Position numbers and translations under genes: made by a program. A DNA stretch of 45,285 nucleotides from an uncultured Myxococcales bacterium. Lineage in GTDB: Bacteria; Myxococcota_A; Polyangia; Polyangiales; Polyangiaceae. This document shows, piece by piece, positions 24,772 through 33,028 of the stretch. Under the pieces are notes generated by a model. It saw only the letters and a program-made list of their open reading frames with translations. It had not been told where the DNA came from and searched no databases. The stretch lies in NCBI GenBank assembly GCA_937872925.1, contig CALMUT010000020.1, forward strand, positions 1-45,285, read 5' to 3'. Each line of letters starts with the position of its first letter. Positions within the stretch are counted from its first letter, which is position 1.

Positions 24772-26037
24772 ATGTTCCGAGCACCGAAACTAGGCTCTGT
24801 CTTATTGGCTACCCTTGCCCTTGGGTGCAGTGGTGAAGATCCCGCTGCATCGGACTCGGCAGGGCCGTCCTTGTGCGAGCAGGCAGCGACCCAAGTCGAA
24901 GTCTGCCTCGGCGTCGTGCCGGAGTCGCCGCACACGTCCTGCGATCCCGCCGCGCAGGCCAACGCGGAGCAGATGCTGGACGAACTCGCCGTCGCAGGCT
25001 GCGGCGGTCCGCCCGCCGGCAAAGCCGACTCCGCCTTCTGCAAGTTCATGAAATGGGATCCCCTCGGCTGGTGCGAGTCACCGGCCGAGGTCCTCGGGCC
25101 TGAGCCCGAGGGCAGCCCGACGCAGTACCCGATCATCTTGGCCCACGGCTTCAACACCAGCACCACGAACTTCTGGCGGTTCAACGACGTCGATCTGGCG
25201 CTGGCCGCCGACGGCCATGGCGCTCAGGGGCCAAGCACGCTCGGCAATGTGATTCTTGGAAGCGTGCCTCCCTTCGACACACCAGAGGTGCGCGCCGGCT
25301 TCCTCGAAAAACAAATGGACGAGTTGCTCGCGCAGACCGGCGCCAGCAAGGTCAACTTGATCTGCTTCTCCGCAGGTGGCCCGGACTGTCGCTATTTGGC
25401 AAGCCCGGGAGGGCTCAACCGCGGCGATCAAATTGCATCCATCACCACGATCTCGAGCCCACACCGTGGCTCCTACGTGGCGGACGTCGCCAGCAAGGCA
25501 CTGCCAGGGTCCGACAAATCCAAAGCCGTCGACTTCCTCGCCACCCTCTATGGCAAGACCTTCAGCGAAGTCGCCGACGACAGCCACATCGTCGCGGCGT
25601 TCGAAGCCATGAGCGAGAAGAACTCAGCCACCTTCAATCAAACCATCACGGATCATCCAAGCGTGCAGTACGCCTCCTGGGCCGGCGTCAGCTTCGTGGG
25701 CGGCTTGCCCCATCCGAAGCCGAGCAAGGTCACGGATGCCTGCCGCAACGAGGCCGGCGAAGTGAAGACGCTGTGGCACGAAGAACGCCGAGACCGCATG
25801 GATCCACTGCTCGTGGGTGGTGCCGTGTTCGTTGCCCATGGCACGGAGCTTCGCCCCAACGACGGGGTATCCACCGTGGAAAGCGCCAAATGGGGCGACT
25901 TCCGCGGATGCATCCCCGCGGACCACCTCGATCAGGTGGGTCAGATCAACGACGAACGCCCCAACAAACACACCGGCTTCGACTACATCCGCTTCTACCG
26001 CAACCTCGCCTTTGACCTAGCCGCCCGCGGGCTGTGA
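24772..26037 (+). CDS. Lipase-like alpha/beta-hydrolase lipoprotein with altered nucleophile elbow
   Basis: A 421-residue lipoprotein (lipobox LALGC, followed by SGEDPAASD). Residues 45-100 are Cys-rich. The alpha/beta hydrolase starts at about 118 with YPIILAHGFNTSTTNFWRF, the oxyanion strand of class I triacylglycerol lipases, and continues with INLIC-FSAGGPDCRYL-type sequence. Ser200 is the likely nucleophile, but the elbow reads C-F-S-A-G, with Cys198 in place of the first Gly of GxSxG. ITTISSPHRGSYVAD fits the strand after it, and the late D...H pair (PADHLDQVGQ, about residue 385) could supply catalytic His. It is divergent from the MtfA-like gene. Whether it is an active lipase is uncertain because of the altered elbow. 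Confidence 0.82.
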   Translation: MFRAPKLGSVLLATLALGCSGEDPAASDSAGPSLCEQAATQVEVCLGVVPESPHTSCDPAAQANAEQMLDELAVAGCGGPPAGKADSAFCKFMKWDPLGWCESPAEVLGPEPEGSPTQYPIILAHGFNTSTTNFWRFNDVDLALAADGHGAQGPSTLGNVILGSVPPFDTPEVRAGFLEKQMDELLAQTGASKVNLICFSAGGPDCRYLASPGGLNRGDQIASITTISSPHRGSYVADVASKALPGSDKSKAVDFLATLYGKTFSEVADDSHIVAAFEAMSEKNSATFNQTITDHPSVQYASWAGVSFVGGLPHPKPSKVTDACRNEAGEVKTLWHEERRDRMDPLLVGGAVFVAHGTELRPNDGVSTVESAKWGDFRGCIPADHLDQVGQINDERPNKHTGFDYIRFYRNLAFDLAARGL

Positions 26038-26046
26038 TTCATAGCG

Positions 26047-26160
26047 GGTGGCGCGGGGGCTGGGGATCCCCAAGCTCCCCTGCGCGAGGATCTTCTTGGC
26101 TCTCGCGTGGCGCGACGCGGGGCTCGGGATCCCAAACTCCCCTGCGCGGATTTTTGCGGC
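26047..26160. repeat. Two imperfect direct repeats of about 55 bp with an inner palindrome
   Basis: Copy 1 (about 26047-26100) and copy 2 (about 26106-26160) share GTGGCGCG, then a GGGGCT-GGGATCCC core and CTCCCCTGCGCG. CTGGGGATCCCCAAG in copy 1 and the matching CGGGATCCC in copy 2 are palindromic. The repeats fill the gap between two convergent genes, so they might be a bidirectional transcript end or a small duplication. Confidence 0.6.
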
Positions 26161-27354
26161 TTACTCCCAACAAAACTTGGATTGGATGGGGGGGCGCATG
26201 GTGAAGTCGTTTTCTTTTAGGTCGACGACGGAAAACGAGCTTTGGGGCCAGACCAAATTGCTAGGGTTGCAGGCTTTGAAGTACTCGCCCTGCTCCAGCT
26301 TCAGATCGGTGTGGCTGGTGTGCCCGGCCCACATCAGCGCGTTAGAAAGGGGCGTGCCCCGACCTTGATCGCCACAGATGTTCTCGCGGCAACGTGTGCG
26401 CCGGAATACAACGCCTGGGCCGCCGTCGTAATCGGAAAAACAACCGTTGCCCATGCGAATGGCGTCCACATCCTCGACGAGACCCGTGCTCGGCCCCCCA
26501 TCGAAGATCACGCCGACTCCCGAGGGCGAGTTGTTGCCGTCGATCATGCCGCGACGTACAGTCACGTTCTTGCTTTGGAAGACGTTTACGTTGTCTTCAG
26601 GCCACGAGCTCGCCGGATTGATCACTGAAAAGTCCTCCAGCACCCCATTGTCGGAGTTGTTCCACTGCACCAGCTGACCGCGGGGGAACGGGCCGCGAAA
26701 GTCGTGCCCTTCGAGCTTCTGCAGCGTGCTGTCTGGGCACTGCACCAAGTAAACACCGCTTGAGCCACGACTGAGCCGGGCGCCCGTTACACGGGGTCGC
26801 GCCGACTGGTAGCAGGAGATGTTGTTCAGGTTCTCACTGGGATTTTTGCCTGTGGCAGGCGCTCCAGTGTGCTGAATGGAAACATTTTCGATCACGATGT
26901 CGTCTGCGTTCGAGATGTCTATGCCCACCCCGCCCGCGTGCAAGATCTCCAGATTTCGGATCACGACGTTCTTGTGACCGTTCACTTGGACCCCCGCGCC
27001 GCTGCTCGACGTGATACGCAAATGCTCCACGATCTGGCCGTCCGCGCTGACTTGGATGGGCCCCGATGCCTTCAGAGTGCATGTAGGAGGCGCACCCCCA
27101 GTGCCTGCGCCTCCGGTCCCGGCGCCACTTGCGCCCCCGCTGCCGGCGCCGCCGCCTATCCCGCCGCTGCCTGAAGCGCCGCCGACGCCTCCGTTGTTGC
27201 CGGACCCCGAGGCACCCGCCGCGGAACCACTGCCGGCACTGCCACCCGAACTGCCGCCGGCGGATCCTGCCGTACCGCCGGATCCGTCGCCATCCGAGCC
27301 GCAACCCCCAACAGCCAAGACCAAGAACGCGACCGGAACGCTTTGACGCAACAT
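26161..27354 (-). CDS. Lipoprotein with right-handed parallel beta-helix
   Basis: A 397-residue lipoprotein. The signal peptide ends in AVGGC (Cys18), followed by GSDGDG and a long Gly/Ser/Ala linker to about residue 88. The C-terminal 300 residues show parallel beta-helix repeats: IVEHLRITSSSGAGVQVNG, NVVIRNLEILHAGGVGIDIS, DIVIENVSIQH and VTVRRGMIDGNNSPSGVG, each with short hydrophobic strands about 22 residues apart. Such folds occur in polysaccharide lyases and in surface adhesins. No catalytic residues can be assigned. GAGGAG precedes the ATG. It is the last gene of an operon with the SUMF1-like/kinase-like gene, which ends 10 bp upstream, so it may be a substrate or partner of that protein. 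Confidence 0.82.
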   Translation of the reverse strand: MLRQSVPVAFLVLAVGGCGSDGDGSGGTAGSAGGSSGGSAGSGSAAGASGSGNNGGVGGASGSGGIGGGAGSGGASGAGTGGAGTGGAPPTCTLKASGPIQVSADGQIVEHLRITSSSGAGVQVNGHKNVVIRNLEILHAGGVGIDISNADDIVIENVSIQHTGAPATGKNPSENLNNISCYQSARPRVTGARLSRGSSGVYLVQCPDSTLQKLEGHDFRGPFPRGQLVQWNNSDNGVLEDFSVINPASSWPEDNVNVFQSKNVTVRRGMIDGNNSPSGVGVIFDGGPSTGLVEDVDAIRMGNGCFSDYDGGPGVVFRRTRCRENICGDQGRGTPLSNALMWAGHTSHTDLKLEQGEYFKACNPSNLVWPQSSFSVVDLKENDFTMRPPIQSKFCWE

Positions 27355-27364
27355 GGTGCTCTCC

Positions 27365-29440
27365 TCACTCGAATATCAAGACCGCCATGGAACCATACTT
27401 CTGCTCCAAGCGCGCCACATGCTCAAGCAGGAGCTTGCGCTGTTTCCAGAAGACAGAAAAGCGCGTGCGCTCTGAAGGTGTCGCCTCGGGAAAGAGCCGA
27501 GAAAGGGTGCGATCGTGGTCCAAGCCGCGCACCCGCGTGATGAACGACTCACTGAAGCGTTGCACTGGCTTGAAGCGTTCCTCCAGCTTCGGGTGGACTC
27601 CGTCGCGGAATGCCGCGGCGTTGTCGATGCTCACCACGCGCCCGTCCGCAACGTGACAGTTAGATCCGTAGAACGCGGGCTTGATGCTCATGCGATCCCA
27701 ATTGCCGATCAAATAGTCGAAGACAAACAGCTGGCTCAGCTGTCGCGCCAACTCACGCTCGGTCATGCCCCGAAACTGTTGCTTCATGTGGCGCAAGTGA
27801 ATGGCGGAATTGCGGGCTTCTTTGACGGTGAATGCATCAATGGCGGCGCCTCGCATTTGCGACAGCGCCGCGCCGCCGCTTTCGGGCTGAGAGAGCCAGG
27901 GCTGCCACACCTGGGTGTGTTCCACAGGCAACTCGACCAGGTGCACGACCCAGTCCTCAAGGGCGCCATGCAGCACCTGGCTTTCGCCCTCCGCTCTCCA
28001 CACCAAGTCGGAGAAGTGGCGACTCGCGTAGGTGTCCTGCTTCTCGCCGGACACGCGCCCGTATAGGGTGTCGAAAACGCTCTTCTCAAGCCACACGGGT
28101 TCGTTCTTGGGCACGTGGAAGTCACAGCGCAAGATCTCGCATAAGCGGTATGCGGCCACCTCCGCTTGGTAGTCACTCGCGCCTCGAGTCTGCTCAGGCT
28201 TGAAAGCACCCACGATCTTGCCATCAAGCAAGAACCGCAGCGTGATGGTGGAACCTCCCCCTAAGTACTTGATCGCGTCGACACCGGAAGCCAGGCCGAT
28301 CTCCCGAGGCCGCGTGACGAAATCCGGATCGCGATCCAAGGTCTTCTCGTAAAGCTGGTTTAGGGTCGCGTCCCGGGGCGCACTTCGCAGCGCGTCCCGC
28401 ACTAGCCGTCGAGCCTCGGCTGGCTGCTCGTCGCGAATCAGCTTTTGCACACGCTGCTCGAGCTCCCGGGATGCGGAGCTGGTCGCGGTCCCTGCGGCCA
28501 CACCCTCGGCATCCCGGCAGCAGCGCGCGCCAGTGGAGTAGTCCCAGTATCCGGCGGGATGCGCGTCAATGGCCGCGTCGCAACCGGCCTTGGTGTAGCG
28601 GGTGTAAGCGGCACCCACAAACACGCCGCGGTCGTCGTCCACCCACTCGTCTAAGTTGCCCACCATGTCGAAAATGGCGTCGTCGCCCCAGCGGCTGACG
28701 CAGGTCGGCGTGGCGCCGGTCTTGCGTAGCAAGGGGGCGTCGTCGAGCTGCATCAAATTCAAGCGCGGGTCGATCACGCTGGCCGACGGCTTCCCGAACA
28801 AGATCCGCGCCGGATGCTTGCCTCGGCCGAGGTTGCATTGCACCCGCTCGTACCTATTACCGTAGGGGTACTTCTGCCCCAAGCTGCCGCGACAAGCCGT
28901 GCGCCACTCCGTGCGCGTGCACAAGCGCTTCTTCGCAACCTCACACGCCGCGCGCGCGGTGTCTCGGGATAGAAATCCGTTCGGGAGGACATCCACCTTC
29001 GACTGTGCCTTCGCCACAAACTTGCCCGAGCGCTGCAGGTCAGACAGTTCGGGAAAGGCTGTCTGTGCCACTGCGCCAGCGTCAAAGGACTCCGCAAGTT
29101 TCTTGGCTTCGCGCTGTCGCTGGCGAGTGAAGCCGTCGTACTCGCCGCGGATCGGGTAGTGGGGAGAGAGCGCGGCGCCCGTGGTCGCATCGACCAGGGA
29201 CATCTCGAAACGATCCACGCAGGTTCGGCCGGCAACCAAGACCATGTCTGCCGGACACGGCTCTGGGCTCGTTGTCGGCGCGGCTGCGTCCGGCGTCGCC
29301 GTCGCGACGGGCTGGGCCATCGCCCGCGCCCGGTGCGGATCCGGAGCACTCACGCTGGGCGCAGGCGCGGGCGGGCTCGGTTCACGCCGGCATGCAGTCA
29401 CAGCCGCCAGGAGGATCCAGATGAGCGACCGCGCCTGCAC
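27365..29440 (-). CDS. Lipoprotein fusing a SUMF1-like domain to a Fam20C-like kinase domain
   Basis: A 691-residue protein. Residues 1-17 are a signal peptide with a lipobox-like AVTAC. Residues 61-313 resemble the formylglycine-generating enzyme/SUMF1 fold: CVDRFEMS (74-81), the FDMVGNLDEWVDD block (257-269), and GARCC (Cys307-308) near its end. A helical region follows (325-375). Residues 388-611 match the secreted Fam20C-type kinase pattern: Lys414 in VGAFKPE, Glu427 in YQAEVAAYRL, then FDYLIGNWDR with Asp582 where Fam20C has DRHHYE, and SIDNAAAF with Asp606-Asn607 where Fam20C has the metal-binding DNG. All this suggests a periplasmic or surface kinase, but His-His is absent from the catalytic loop. 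GTG 29440 is 12 bp after a DUF1223 gene. Whether either half is active is unknown. Confidence 0.75.
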   Translation of the reverse strand: MQARSLIWILLAAVTACRREPSPPAPAPSVSAPDPHRARAMAQPVATATPDAAAPTTSPEPCPADMVLVAGRTCVDRFEMSLVDATTGAALSPHYPIRGEYDGFTRQRQREAKKLAESFDAGAVAQTAFPELSDLQRSGKFVAKAQSKVDVLPNGFLSRDTARAACEVAKKRLCTRTEWRTACRGSLGQKYPYGNRYERVQCNLGRGKHPARILFGKPSASVIDPRLNLMQLDDAPLLRKTGATPTCVSRWGDDAIFDMVGNLDEWVDDDRGVFVGAAYTRYTKAGCDAAIDAHPAGYWDYSTGARCCRDAEGVAAGTATSSASRELEQRVQKLIRDEQPAEARRLVRDALRSAPRDATLNQLYEKTLDRDPDFVTRPREIGLASGVDAIKYLGGGSTITLRFLLDGKIVGAFKPEQTRGASDYQAEVAAYRLCEILRCDFHVPKNEPVWLEKSVFDTLYGRVSGEKQDTYASRHFSDLVWRAEGESQVLHGALEDWVVHLVELPVEHTQVWQPWLSQPESGGAALSQMRGAAIDAFTVKEARNSAIHLRHMKQQFRGMTERELARQLSQLFVFDYLIGNWDRMSIKPAFYGSNCHVADGRVVSIDNAAAFRDGVHPKLEERFKPVQRFSESFITRVRGLDHDRTLSRLFPEATPSERTRFSVFWKQRKLLLEHVARLEQKYGSMAVLIFE

Positions 29441-29452
29441 GCGGCGATGACA

Positions 29453-30259
29453 TCACGGACTGCGCGAGGCGAGAAGCCCGCTCTTGGCAACCGCACCGAG
29501 AACATGACCGCTTTGTGCGTCTTCCACCCAACCGACGACCATGGCGGCCCCGGGGTCGACGCCCTTGGGGATCTCCAACGCAAGCGTTCCCCGAGCAGGC
29601 ACCCGCAGGCGATCGCTTGCAAGGCTGCGCACGACGTTCACATGGCTCAACGTCCGGCCCGCGTTCTCGCCGGTCTTCACACTGACCTCCCTGGCGCCTA
29701 GAGCCACCGCCACGAACACAACCGCTTCTCGAGCAGGCCCCACAACGTCGAAAGCGATCGTCGCCGGCGCTTCCCGTACTTGGATGCGGATGACGTGGCT
29801 CGCCGGGCGCGACAGCGCGCGGCGGATCGCTGCGTCCGCCTGCTCATTTCGAGATCCGAGCAATTGCTCACGCCCAGCCACGACCATTTGCGGCGTGTAG
29901 ACCCCACTGCCCAGGCGCCCTGCGTGCGTCCGTTGTCTCTCAGAATATCGAGGGTCGCTGAACGGATCTTTCCACCCGATGTAGTTCCAGTAGTCCACGT
30001 GAAAACTCAATGCGATGACCCGCTTGCCGGCGCTTCGCGCTGCGTACGCAATGCGCGTCAGATTCTCGTCGGCGGGAGGACAACTTGAGCAGCCTTCGCT
30101 CGTGTACAGCTCTACGAGGGCAACCGGCGTACGCTCGGCGGCGTTGGTCGCGGGCGACGACACAACCGCTGGCTCCGGCGAGGCGCGCACGGGACGCTGA
30201 TCCTCTTTGCGAGAGCAACTCGCCAGGACCATTAGGCAAAGGCTGGACAGCAGGCGCAC
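29453..30259 (-). CDS. DUF1223 thioredoxin-like lipoprotein
   Basis: A 268-residue exported protein. The N-terminus MRLLSSLCLMVLASC contains a lipobox-like LASC (Cys15). The DUF1223 signature VELYTSEGCSSCPPADENL starts near residue 49 and has a CSSC pair (Cys57, Cys60), as in thioredoxin folds. LSFHVDYWNYIGWKDPFSDP and YTPQMVVAGREQLLGS are also typical of the family. The family's reaction is not firmly known; a periplasmic thiol/disulfide or redox role is plausible. It is the first gene of an operon with the SUMF1-like/kinase-like gene (12 bp gap) and the beta-helix gene, and is divergent from the lipoprotein at 30375. Confidence 0.85.
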   Translation of the reverse strand: MRLLSSLCLMVLASCSRKEDQRPVRASPEPAVVSSPATNAAERTPVALVELYTSEGCSSCPPADENLTRIAYAARSAGKRVIALSFHVDYWNYIGWKDPFSDPRYSERQRTHAGRLGSGVYTPQMVVAGREQLLGSRNEQADAAIRRALSRPASHVIRIQVREAPATIAFDVVGPAREAVVFVAVALGAREVSVKTGENAGRTLSHVNVVRSLASDRLRVPARGTLALEIPKGVDPGAAMVVGWVEDAQSGHVLGAVAKSGLLASRSP

Positions 30260-30374
30260 AACGCAGCATACGCGGCTGCGTTCGACTGGTTACTCCCGGC
30301 TTCGCCGCGCCTCAGTGGACGAGGCGCGGGGCTCCAGCTAGGCTGGTCGCTGGGATCCACCGAGGGGAATGCAC

Positions 30375-31289
30375 GTGCCGAATCCATTTGCAGCCGTAGC
30401 GCTAGTTTCCGTTCTCGTCTTCTGCGCGGGCTGTAGCTCCGACGACGCGGCGGCCGCCAGCGGTGGCGCGGGCGGCACAGGTGGCGGCAATGCCGGAGCG
30501 GGCGGCACGGGTGGCGGAAGCGGCGGCGCGGGCGGCGGTGGCCCGACGATCAGTTACTCCGGCACATTCACCGAGTTCGCACTGATCGGCACCGGCGCAC
30601 CTCTGGCCGATGCCGAATTCTGCGTGCTGGAGCATCCGGAGATCCCCTGCGTGAAGACCGGCGCAGACGGCAAGTATCTGCTGGATGGCGTGCCGGCCAA
30701 CGCAGAGCTCGCCATCACCGCGACCAAGGCAGGCTTTCAGGGCAACCTGGTGCTCGCGGTCTCGGGCGATGTGGATCAAGTCGTCGATGGCTTCATGATC
30801 AACAACTCCCTGGCGCAGATCGTCTACGCAGGTTCGGGCTTCTCATGGCCCCTGAACAACGAGGGCAGCCTCCTGGCTGGCGTCTTTCACAAGGTGCCCA
30901 AGGCCGGCCCGGCGGACGCAGGAGCGGGGGACGCAAGCGCGAGCGACGGCGGCTCAGCCGACGCCGGCGGGGCAGGCGCCGGCGGGGCAGACGCGGGCAC
31001 GAAAAACGAGGGCTTGGACGGCGCGACGTTCAGCGTCACCCCCGCCAGCGGTAAAGGGCCAGTCTACCTGAGCGCAGGTGGCACCCCGGACCAAGGCGCG
31101 ACCGAAACCTCGACCCAAGGCTTTAGCCTCTTCGGCAACTTGCCCCCGGGCGAATACGAAGTGACGGTGAACCACCCGACCAAGAACTGCGGCATCGACC
31201 TACTTGGCTGGCCCGGGTCAAAAAAGAACGCCGCTCGCGTCCGGGTTCAGCCCGACTTCATCGCCGCGGCGACGTTCATCTGCGAGTGA
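30375..31289 (+). CDS. Lipoprotein with a carboxypeptidase-regulatory (Cna-B-like) domain
   Basis: A 304-residue lipoprotein. The signal ends in FCAGC and is followed by SSDDAAAA and a Gly-rich linker (about residues 27-55). Residues 60-140 look like a carboxypeptidase-regulatory domain: LADAEFCVLEHPE, TGADGKYLLDGVPANAELAITATKAGF with the usual G-x-Y-x-L-x-G-V pattern. A further Gly/Asp-rich stretch lies near 180-215, and a second Cna-B-like segment (FGNLPPGEYEVTVNHP) is near 255. GTG 30375 fits the ribosome site GAGGGG (30362-30367) better than ATG 30369, which is only 1-2 bp from it. Function is unknown; probably an exposed structural or binding protein. Confidence 0.78.
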   Translation: MPNPFAAVALVSVLVFCAGCSSDDAAAASGGAGGTGGGNAGAGGTGGGSGGAGGGGPTISYSGTFTEFALIGTGAPLADAEFCVLEHPEIPCVKTGADGKYLLDGVPANAELAITATKAGFQGNLVLAVSGDVDQVVDGFMINNSLAQIVYAGSGFSWPLNNEGSLLAGVFHKVPKAGPADAGAGDASASDGGSADAGGAGAGGADAGTKNEGLDGATFSVTPASGKGPVYLSAGGTPDQGATETSTQGFSLFGNLPPGEYEVTVNHPTKNCGIDLLGWPGSKKNAARVRVQPDFIAAATFICE

Positions 31290-31306
31290 TCAAGGCCTAG
31301 GCCGCG

Positions 31307-32161
31307 TCACTCGCGCGCACTTGTAGCGTTCACGCGATAGCGCGCCTGGTCCAGATGCAAATGGTCGGCGTGCAACTTGTCCCAGAACGGGGTGAGCACC
31401 ACAGAGAAGACATCTTCTGCGAACGCGCGTCGCGCCACGCGGCGCAGAAACTTGCTCGTCGGCACGTCGGGCTCTTCACTCAGTTTGCCGAAGTGAAGCT
31501 TGATGTTAATGCTGGTCCCGTTTTCGAAGCTGAACCCGTAGACGTCCATGGCGTTGGCGTAGCTATGCTCGCTTCGCATGGCGAAGCGCGCCATCTTGCG
31601 ACAGGAGTACGTGCCGCCCTGCTGGATGCGTTTGACGCTCGTGCCCAACTGCGCCTGGGCCTCCTCCTGCAAGATCTTCTCGAAACGGGCGAGGCCAAGC
31701 GCCATCTGACATGTGACCGTGGGCCGCGCATTCCATGCGATCCCCGTGGGTCCCTTTTCGTACACCACCACCTGCTCTGCGCCGCACTGCGCTCCAGATG
31801 CCTGGGTGCGAACCGGCAACTTGGCCGCCTTAAAGCTCACGCCCGCGGCAGCCAAGCGCTTCTCACAGTCCGCAATCGGCGTTGGGGGTCCGACCACATC
31901 GTCGTCCGCAGGATCGAGATTGGCCTTGCCCGGATCTGGAGGAGGCGGAGGAGCGGCCAAGGGCGGCGGGTGCGGCGGGTGCGCGGCGGGTGGCGGCGCG
32001 GGGGCCTGTTGCGGTGGGATCTGCGCTGCGCTGGGGGGCGGCGCTGGTGCGTGATGGCGGTGCTGGGCCGGCGGCGGAGCGCCGCAGCGGGCCAGCCCAA
32101 GGTTGCAGCCGACAGCCAAGGCTACACTGCAGTTCAAAGACACTCGGACTGCTGCGTTCAC
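31307..32161 (-). CDS. Extensin-like (DUF882/M15-related) domain protein, Pro-rich lipoprotein
   Basis: A 284-residue secreted protein. The start GTG overlaps the stop of the methyltransferase gene (GTGA), and the signal may end in AVGC or LARC. A Pro/His-rich linker (about residues 27-85) leads to the extensin-like C-terminal domain. Zinc-site-like residues are SEHSYANAMDVYGF (about 203-216) and the terminal HADHLHLDQAR. This is the layout of M15-type peptidoglycan endopeptidases and other extensin-like proteins. Cys pairs near 140-195 may form disulfides. It probably acts in the periplasm on peptidoglycan, but the catalytic residues need confirmation by alignment. Confidence 0.82.
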   Translation of the reverse strand: MNAAVRVSLNCSVALAVGCNLGLARCGAPPPAQHRHHAPAPPPSAAQIPPQQAPAPPPAAHPPHPPPLAAPPPPPDPGKANLDPADDDVVGPPTPIADCEKRLAAAGVSFKAAKLPVRTQASGAQCGAEQVVVYEKGPTGIAWNARPTVTCQMALGLARFEKILQEEAQAQLGTSVKRIQQGGTYSCRKMARFAMRSEHSYANAMDVYGFSFENGTSINIKLHFGKLSEEPDVPTSKFLRRVARRAFAEDVFSVVLTPFWDKLHADHLHLDQARYRVNATSARE

Positions 32162-32796
32162 TGCTGCCTCCGAAAGACCAGCATGTGATTGTTCGCAGGC
32201 ATGACTACCGTGCGCTCATGGGAGAGCCCGCTGGCTTCGGCGCATGCGAAGATGTCGTCGACGTCGCGCACGCCCCAAGATGGGTCGCGCTGCCTGAGAG
32301 AGGCATCGAAGTCCGCGTTGCTGGGCGCGGTGAATTCCCCATGAAACCGATAGGGCCCGTAGGTGACCAGCGGCGCGCCCAGCCCAAGCACTCGGCCGGC
32401 GCCGCGCATCAATCCTTCACATGCCTGCCACGGCGCGATGTGGATCATGTTGCAGCACAGCACCGCATCCGCGTGCTGTACGCTCCAGTCCTGTTCCGTG
32501 ACGTCGACGCGAACCGGCGCCCGCACATTCCCAAGCGGCGTTTCCCGCAGATGAGCCGCGACACTTTCGAGCGCGGCGGCGCTGGCGTCGGATGGCTGGA
32601 ATACGAGAGAGGGCAGCGCCGCGGCGAAATGCAGCACATGCTCTCCTGTCCCGCTGGCGATCTCGAGCACGGTCCCGCGCTCTGGCAGGACGTTGCGCAG
32701 CACCGCGAGGATCGGCTCACGGTTGCGCATGGCGCTCGGGGAAGTTTGTTTCACTGCCGCAACTCTTGCATTGGTTGTGGGCACGTCCAAACGCAT
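32158..32796 (-). CDS. DUF938 SAM-dependent methyltransferase
   Basis: A 212-residue cytosolic protein of the DUF938 family. The class I SAM-binding motif is LEIASGTGEHVLHFA, preceded by the family signature SAMRNREPILAVLR and followed by FQPSDAS, LCCNMIHIAPW and VTYGPYRFHG. The methyl acceptor is not known for the family. ATG 32796 starts close to the family N-terminus; an upstream ATG at 32844 has no ribosome site. It is coupled to the extensin-like gene by a GTGA overlap, although a shared function is not obvious. It is divergent from the HgdB-like gene, with 308 bp between them. Confidence 0.85.
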   Translation of the reverse strand: MRLDVPTTNARVAAVKQTSPSAMRNREPILAVLRNVLPERGTVLEIASGTGEHVLHFAAALPSLVFQPSDASAAALESVAAHLRETPLGNVRAPVRVDVTEQDWSVQHADAVLCCNMIHIAPWQACEGLMRGAGRVLGLGAPLVTYGPYRFHGEFTAPSNADFDASLRQRDPSWGVRDVDDIFACAEASGLSHERTVVMPANNHMLVFRRQQ

Positions 32797-32906
32797 CGTG
32801 AGCGTCGCGCTCCGAACAGCTGCTGCCAGTAAAGAGCAATGCACGGGCGGGCCGGCCGGGGCCTCTTGGGCTGCTCGGGCCGGAGCTCGGCACGGCGGCA
32901 GAGAAC

Positions 32907-32920
32907 GACACCAGCGTCAG
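32907..32920. promoter_or_regulatory. Upstream TetR-type operator-like palindrome (HgdB-like gene)
   Basis: CGACACCAGCGTCA differs from the 7998-8011 site at the first base only. It lies 149 bp upstream of the promoter-proximal copy at 33056, the same two-site layout as at the activase gene. It could also affect the divergent methyltransferase gene. Confidence 0.55.
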
Positions 32921-32984
32921 TCAGCGCGCGTCGGGACCAGCACGCCAAATTGCTGCGCGCTCGCCTCGCCCATAACCACTGGAT

Positions 32985-32998
32985 ATTACTGTTGTAAT
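32985..32998. promoter_or_regulatory. AT-rich inverted repeat in the HgdB-like promoter region
   Basis: ATTAC-TGTT-GTAAT is a perfect 5-bp inverted repeat in an AT-rich island between GGATAT (32981) and GGATAT (33001), between the two palindromes. It may be a second regulator's site or an up-element. The island stands out because the surroundings are GC-rich. Confidence 0.4.
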
Positions 32999-33028
32999 CT
33001 GGATATAACGAATACCTCCGGCCAGCCC

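Noticed and set aside
29072..29084. TGCGCCAGCGTCA, near the operator consensus
   Set aside because: It lacks one base of the palindrome and lies inside the kinase-like coding sequence.
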